From Nocardia exalbida NBRC 100660 (GTDB lineage Bacteria; Actinomycetota; Actinomycetes; Mycobacteriales; Mycobacteriaceae), in assembly GCF_000308575.1 (NCBI RefSeq), contig NZ_BAFZ01000089.1, forward strand, positions 124,001-188,000: a stretch of DNA of 64,000 bases, in the 5' to 3' direction. Of this stretch, positions 60,088 to 64,000 are shown piece after piece. Numbering within the stretch: position 1 is the first letter of the stretch; each line of letters opens with the position of its first letter. The translations under genes were made by a program, and so were the position numbers. The notes beneath the pieces are model-generated. The model was not told the origin of the DNA. It saw only the letters and a list, made by a program, of their open reading frames with translations, and made no database searches.

Positions 60088-60723
60088 GTGAGCACAATGG
60101 CCGCCACGGTGGACGTCGAGGTTCCGGTTCGTACCGCCTACAACCAGTGGACGCAGTTCGAATCGTTTCCGCATTTCATGGAGGGTGTTGAAGCAGTGGA
60201 CCAGCTCGACGACCGGCACACGCACTGGCGTGTCCATGTCGGCCCGTCGACGCGTGAGTTCGACGCGACGATCACCGAGCAGCATCCCGACGAACGGATC
60301 GCCTGGAAGTCCGACAGCGGACCCAAACACGCGGGCGTCGTCACTTTCCATCGGCTCGACGACACCCACACCCGGGTGACCGCGCAGATGGACGTCGACC
60401 CCGAAGGGTTCGTGGAGAACGTGGCCGACAAGCTCGGAGTGCTGAAGCACCGCGTGAGCGGTGACCTCGAGCGCTTCAAGCACTTCGTCGAAGAACGAGG
60501 CCGCGAAACAGGCGCTTGGCGCGGTGATATTCCGCGACCGGGAGCCGCGGACACCGCCACGGAACGCGGCGCGACTCCTCGCCCCGGCGCCGGCCAGACC
60601 GGCACCCCCGGTGTCGGCGGGACCGGCGCACCGGGAATGGGCGGAACCGGTACGCCGGGCGTCGGTGGTACGCCGGGCACCGGCGGAACCGGCACCTGGC
60701 CCGGCGGAACCACCCGCCCCTGA
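60088..60723 (+). CDS. SRPBCC-fold protein with Gly/Thr/Pro tail
   Basis: 211 residues from a GTG at 60088 after GAGGAAAGG. Residues 1-145 form the START/polyketide-cyclase fold of the Coq10-like group: ATVDVEVPVRTAYNQWTQFESFPHFMEGVE, HWRVHVGPSTREFDATITEQHPDERIAWKSDSG and VTFHRLDDTHTRVTAQMDVDPEG. The last 60 residues are repeats of GTPG, GGTG and GAPG. The fold binds hydrophobic ligands; no catalytic site is known for the group. Convergent terminator follows. Confidence 0.87.
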   Translation: MSTMAATVDVEVPVRTAYNQWTQFESFPHFMEGVEAVDQLDDRHTHWRVHVGPSTREFDATITEQHPDERIAWKSDSGPKHAGVVTFHRLDDTHTRVTAQMDVDPEGFVENVADKLGVLKHRVSGDLERFKHFVEERGRETGAWRGDIPRPGAADTATERGATPRPGAGQTGTPGVGGTGAPGMGGTGTPGVGGTPGTGGTGTWPGGTTRP

Positions 60724-60745
60724 CGCCTGATCCGTGCGACAACCA

Positions 60746-60772
60746 GTGCCCCCGGGTTTTCCCGGGGGGCAC
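60746..60772. terminator. Bidirectional terminator
   Basis: GTGCCCCCGGG-TTTT-CCCGGGGGGCAC, near-perfect stem with one extra G, between convergent genes. Confidence 0.75.
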
Positions 60773-60779
60773 CGTCGTG

Positions 60780-61034
60780 TCAGGCGGAGTCGCGCTCCTC
60801 ATCGGCACCGTCCGCCGGGCGCGGTTCAGGGGGCACCTGGACCGGGCGCAGCAAGACCCACGCCACGAAGGCGAGCGCCACGGCCCCCATACCTAGCCCG
60901 GCCCAGAGGTTCACGTTGATCCCGCCGGTCTTGGCCTGCTCCGCCGCGGTGTCGTGTACCAGGCCGGTGACGACGAGAACGACCGCGTAGCACCCGAGCA
61001 ACGCGCCGACGATGGTGCGGATATCGAAAAGCAT
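60780..61034 (-). CDS. Small two-helix membrane protein, symporter partner
   Basis: 84 residues from the ATG at 61034. Two helices (TIVGALLGCYAVVLVVTGLVHD; LWAGLGMGAVALAFVAWVLLR) and a polar tail of Pro/Glu/Arg. It is 12 bases downstream of the sodium:solute symporter gene. Small membrane partners of SSS-type symporters are common; a role in assembly or activity is inferred. Confidence 0.7.
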   Translation of the reverse strand: MLFDIRTIVGALLGCYAVVLVVTGLVHDTAAEQAKTGGINVNLWAGLGMGAVALAFVAWVLLRPVQVPPEPRPADGADEERDSA

Positions 61035-61046
61035 TGTGGCGACTCC

Positions 61047-62816
61047 TTATCCGACGACAACGTTGAGCGCGATGACGAGCGCGAGCGCGATGCCCGCCAG
61101 CAGGACCGGGCGCTGATACCAGGGCAGTGTGCCTGCCTCGGGATCGGTGCGGACCGCCTTGGGCGTCTCCGAGTACACCAGCCCGACCAGTTCGGACGCC
61201 GGCTTCGGCCGCGTCACCTGGGTGACGAGGACGCTGACCACGATGTCGACCACGAAGGCCACACCGGCGGCGACGAAACTCGCGCCTTGCCCGGACAACT
61301 CGAACACACCCGTCTTGTGCAGGAGGAAAACCAGGATGGCCGAACCGGTTCCGCAGACCAGCCCCATCCAGCCCGCGGTCGGCGTCATCCGTTTCCAGAA
61401 CATGCCGAGGATGAATGTGGCGAACAGCGGCGCGTTGAAGAAGCTGAACAGAGTTTGCAGGTAGTCCATCATGTTGCTGAACCCGGAGGCGATGAACGCG
61501 GTGAAGATCGCCGCCACGGTCGCTCCGATGGTGGCCAACCGGCCCACGCCGAGGTAGTAGCCGTCCGGGCGGTCGCGGCGCACGTACTGCTGCCACAGGT
61601 CGTAGCTGAACACCGTGTTGAAGGCGGAGATGTTGGCCGCCATGCCCGCCATGAACGCCGCGAGCAGGCCGGCCAGCCCCACCCCGAGCAGGCCGTTGGG
61701 CAGCACGTCCTTCATCAGGTACAGCAGCGCCTGGTTGTAGGTGGTGTCGCTCTCGAAGTCCGGGTTCGCGGTCACCGCCGCCTTGTACTCCGACATCTGC
61801 GGCACCAGCACCGCGCTGATCATGCCGGGGATCACGACGATCAACGGGATGAACATCTTCGGGTAGGCGCCGATGATCGGGGTGCGCCGCGCCGCCGAGA
61901 TGGAATGCGTCGCCATGGCGCGCTGCACTTCGACGAAGTTCGTGGTCCAGTATCCGAACGACAGCACGAAACCCAGTCCGAACACGATGCCGAGGATCGA
62001 CAGGAAGTCGTTGCCGAACCCGCTGAGGGCGTTGCCCGGCCAGGATTCCCACTGCTGCGCTCCGCCCGGTGACGCGCCGATCTTGTCGCGCAGACCGTCC
62101 CAGCCGCCGACCTTGTGCAGGCCGACCAGGGTGAGCGGCAGCAGCGCGGCCACGATCACGAAGAACTGGAGCACCTCGTTGTAGATCGCGGCCGACAGAC
62201 CGCCGAGGGTGATGTAGGACAGCACGATCACCGCGGCCACGATCACCGAGACCCACAGCGGCCAGCCCAGCAGCACGTTCACGATGGACCCGAGCAGATA
62301 CAGGTTGACCCCGGCGATGAGGATCTGCGCGACGGCGAAACTGAGCGCGTTCACCAGGTGGGCGCCGGTGCCGAAGCGGCGGCGCATGAACTCCGGCACG
62401 CTGCGCACCTTGGAGCCGTAGTAGAACGGCATCATCACCACGCCGAGGAACAGCATGGCCGGTACCGCGCCGATCCAGAAGTAATGGAAGGTCGGGAACC
62501 CGTACTCCGCGCCGTTGGCGGACATACCCATGATCTCCACCGCGCCGAGGTTGGCGGAGATGAACGCCAGGCCGGTCACCCAGGCGGGCAGCGAGCGGCC
62601 GGACAGGAAGAAGTCGATGCTGGAGGACACGCGCTGCCTGGCCAGCAAGCCGATGCCGATCACGAACACGAAATACAGGGCGACCAGCGCGTAATCGACC
62701 GGCTGCGCGTCCAACCGGAGGGTCTCGGCGGCTACCAGGTGCGGGGGTGGGGCGGCCGGGTGCAGGTCGGACACGATCGGCACGGCGGCGAGAACGGACG
62801 GATCGGCGAGCGGCAC
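61047..62816 (-). CDS. Sodium:solute symporter (SSS family, vSGLT-like)
   Basis: 589 residues from a GTG at 62816 with AGGAGG seven bases ahead; the frame is open 44 codons further without conservation. About 14 hydrophobic helices. SSS hallmarks: VFVIGIGLLARQRVSSSIDFFLSGRSLPAWVTGLAFISANLGAVEIMGMSANGAEYG and the GLGFVLSFGYWTTNFVEVQRAM block. Similar to SGLT-type sugar symporters; the galactokinase gene 188 bases upstream on the same strand suggests galactose, as an inference. Ends with an 84-codon partner gene. Confidence 0.9.
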   Translation of the reverse strand: MPLADPSVLAAVPIVSDLHPAAPPPHLVAAETLRLDAQPVDYALVALYFVFVIGIGLLARQRVSSSIDFFLSGRSLPAWVTGLAFISANLGAVEIMGMSANGAEYGFPTFHYFWIGAVPAMLFLGVVMMPFYYGSKVRSVPEFMRRRFGTGAHLVNALSFAVAQILIAGVNLYLLGSIVNVLLGWPLWVSVIVAAVIVLSYITLGGLSAAIYNEVLQFFVIVAALLPLTLVGLHKVGGWDGLRDKIGASPGGAQQWESWPGNALSGFGNDFLSILGIVFGLGFVLSFGYWTTNFVEVQRAMATHSISAARRTPIIGAYPKMFIPLIVVIPGMISAVLVPQMSEYKAAVTANPDFESDTTYNQALLYLMKDVLPNGLLGVGLAGLLAAFMAGMAANISAFNTVFSYDLWQQYVRRDRPDGYYLGVGRLATIGATVAAIFTAFIASGFSNMMDYLQTLFSFFNAPLFATFILGMFWKRMTPTAGWMGLVCGTGSAILVFLLHKTGVFELSGQGASFVAAGVAFVVDIVVSVLVTQVTRPKPASELVGLVYSETPKAVRTDPEAGTLPWYQRPVLLAGIALALVIALNVVVG

Positions 62817-63004
62817 AGCGTTCCTCCTGGCGGTGAAACCGGGGCGGCGAGTGAGATCGTCCGTCGTGCGAGAGCATGCGTCGTGCTGGTCCTGCCCGGC
62901 GTCGCGCGACCTCCTCGTCGCCCGCCGAATGGTGTCGGCTGACACCACTCTGCGTGATCATGCCCTACCGGCGCGGCACATTCGCGCACAATCAGGTCGC
63001 TCGT

Positions 63005-64000
63005 TCAGCGGGCCCGGTGCGCTCCGGCGGCGGCAACCACCGCGAAGGTGCGCGGAGCGGCCAGACCCGCGTCGGCGAAACGCCGCCGCACCGCCGCCAC
63101 CACCGCCTCGGTGCCCTCCCGGTCGACGAGCGCGATGGCGCTTCCGCCGAACCCGCCGCCGACCATGCGCCCGCCGTGCGCTCCCGCCGCCACCGCGGCC
63201 TCCACCGCCGCGTCGAGTGCCGGGGTGGACACCTCGAAGTCGTCGCGCAGCGAGGCGTGCCCCGCGGTGAGTATCGGCCCGATTCCCCGGGGGTCGACGC
63301 CTTCTCGCAATTTCTCGGCAACCGCGAGCACCCTGGCGTTCTCCGTCACCACGTGCCTGGCGCGGCGGCGCAGCACGTCGTCGGCGATCCGGTCCACGCC
63401 GGCCGCCGCCACATCGCGCAAGGCGGTGACGCCCAGCGCATCGGCCGCCGCGGCGCACTGGTCGCGACGCTCGGCGTAGCGGCCGTCCACGAGTTCGTGC
63501 GGCTGCCCGGTATCGATCACCAGCAGTTCGAGTCCGAACGCGGCGAGGTCGAAGGGGATCTGCTCGTGCCCGGTCCCGCGCGGCGCGGCGGTGTCGGCGG
63601 CGAATGCCCGCACGTCCAGCAAGAGCGCGTGCCCGGCCGTGCACAGTAGCGCGGCCGACTGGTCGAGCAAGCCGGTCGGCGCGCCGACGTAGTCGTTCTC
63701 GGCGGCACGGGCCACGTCGATCAACATCCGGTCGGTCAGGCCGGGCGCGAACAGGTCGCGTAGCGCGACGGCCACCGCGCAGGACAGCGCCGCCGAGGAC
63801 GACAGCCCCGCACCGATCGGCACCGCGCCGTCGAGGTCGAGATCCACGCCGGGAATCCGGTGACCGCGCCTGGTGAACTCGGCGACCACGCCGAGCGGAT
63901 AGCGCGCCCACCCGGGCACCAGTGCCCGCTGCCGGGCGAGATCGGCCACCGCGACGAGCACCGGCTCGCCGGGCCGCTGCCGCGAGCCCACCCGCACCAG
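63005..64000 (-). CDS. galK: Galactokinase, 5' end outside window
   Basis: GHMP kinase: the ATP loop PIGAGLSSSAALSCAVAVAL, the middle motif AENDYVGAPTGLLDQSAALL, and the C-terminal GGRMVGGGFGGSAIALV. The N-terminal GRxNLIGEHTDY motif of galactokinases is cut off, as the frame stays open to the last base. Phosphorylates galactose in the Leloir pathway. No galT is in view; the symporter lies downstream. Confidence 0.92.
   Translation of the reverse strand: MVRVGSRQRPGEPVLVAVADLARQRALVPGWARYPLGVVAEFTRRGHRIPGVDLDLDGAVPIGAGLSSSAALSCAVAVALRDLFAPGLTDRMLIDVARAAENDYVGAPTGLLDQSAALLCTAGHALLLDVRAFAADTAAPRGTGHEQIPFDLAAFGLELLVIDTGQPHELVDGRYAERRDQCAAAADALGVTALRDVAAAGVDRIADDVLRRRARHVVTENARVLAVAEKLREGVDPRGIGPILTAGHASLRDDFEVSTPALDAAVEAAVAAGAHGGRMVGGGFGGSAIALVDREGTEAVVAAVRRRFADAGLAAPRTFAVVAAAGAHRAR

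Overview
The window reads as chromosomal DNA of a GC-rich mycolic-acid actinomycete, most likely Nocardia or a close relative. Third codon positions are strongly GC-biased, GTG/TTG starts are common, the tmRNA tag is ADSHQREYALAA (close to the mycobacterial tag), and a phosphatidylinositol-mannoside-type acyltransferase, FadE23/24- and FadD-type lipid genes and many small regulators are present. The genus is an inference from these features; no search was run. No transposase, integrase, CRISPR array, rRNA or ordinary tRNA was found.

Layout. 0-7 kb: the end of an FAD lactone oxidase, a sirtuin, an MpaB-type oxygenase, an ArsC-like phosphatase/reductase, a VOC protein, an AraC regulator, then a divergent tetR / FAD-monooxygenase pair with two near-identical operators around the promoter. 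7-20 kb: a small lipoprotein, an MprF-like membrane protein preceded by a 19-codon leader ORF, a PLP dehydratase, a redoxin, an alpha/beta hydrolase, a RibD-like reductase, a GlxA-type regulator, a two-domain universal stress protein, an EamA exporter, an XRE regulator divergent from an SDR, and a phosphotransferase-fold protein that has lost its catalytic residues. 20-23 kb: a patch of small or degenerate genes (a damaged HigB-like toxin and its antitoxin; an XRE-TPR regulator translationally coupled to a Cys4 protein; two coupled tiny genes).

23-40 kb is the translation/cell-division region. On the minus strand lie ssrA (tmRNA), an EamA transporter and smpB; on the plus strand lie prfB, an MscS channel, a 51-residue membrane peptide, ftsE and ftsX. 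Related genera, as recalled, have these genes in one co-directional block. Here they are split and point apart, which a single inversion would explain. Two tandem substrate-binding lipoproteins, a Tat phosphatase, RecQ, a secreted propeller-like protein, HisN, an FMN reductase and another XRE regulator lie in or around the split.

40-55 kb: two acyl-CoA dehydrogenases (FadE24/FadE23-like) behind a twin operator, a DUF5994 protein, a PatA-like acyltransferase, secreted and regulatory proteins, two tandem AMP-forming acyl-CoA ligases, a membrane protein next to a His-rich PepSY protein, and two related secreted proteins with hydrophobic Gly-rich tails. 55-58 kb is an arsenic resistance locus: arsI, arsR, aquaporin and arsC in one minus-strand operon, with a second, divergent arsR. 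It has no ArsB/Acr3 pump in view, and ATATCGA/GACATAT-type palindromes sit at both promoters. 58-64 kb: an XRE-TPR protein with an internal twin-arginine-like stretch, an SRPBCC protein with a Gly/Thr/Pro tail, then a sugar:sodium symporter with a small membrane partner and a galactokinase cut by the window end.
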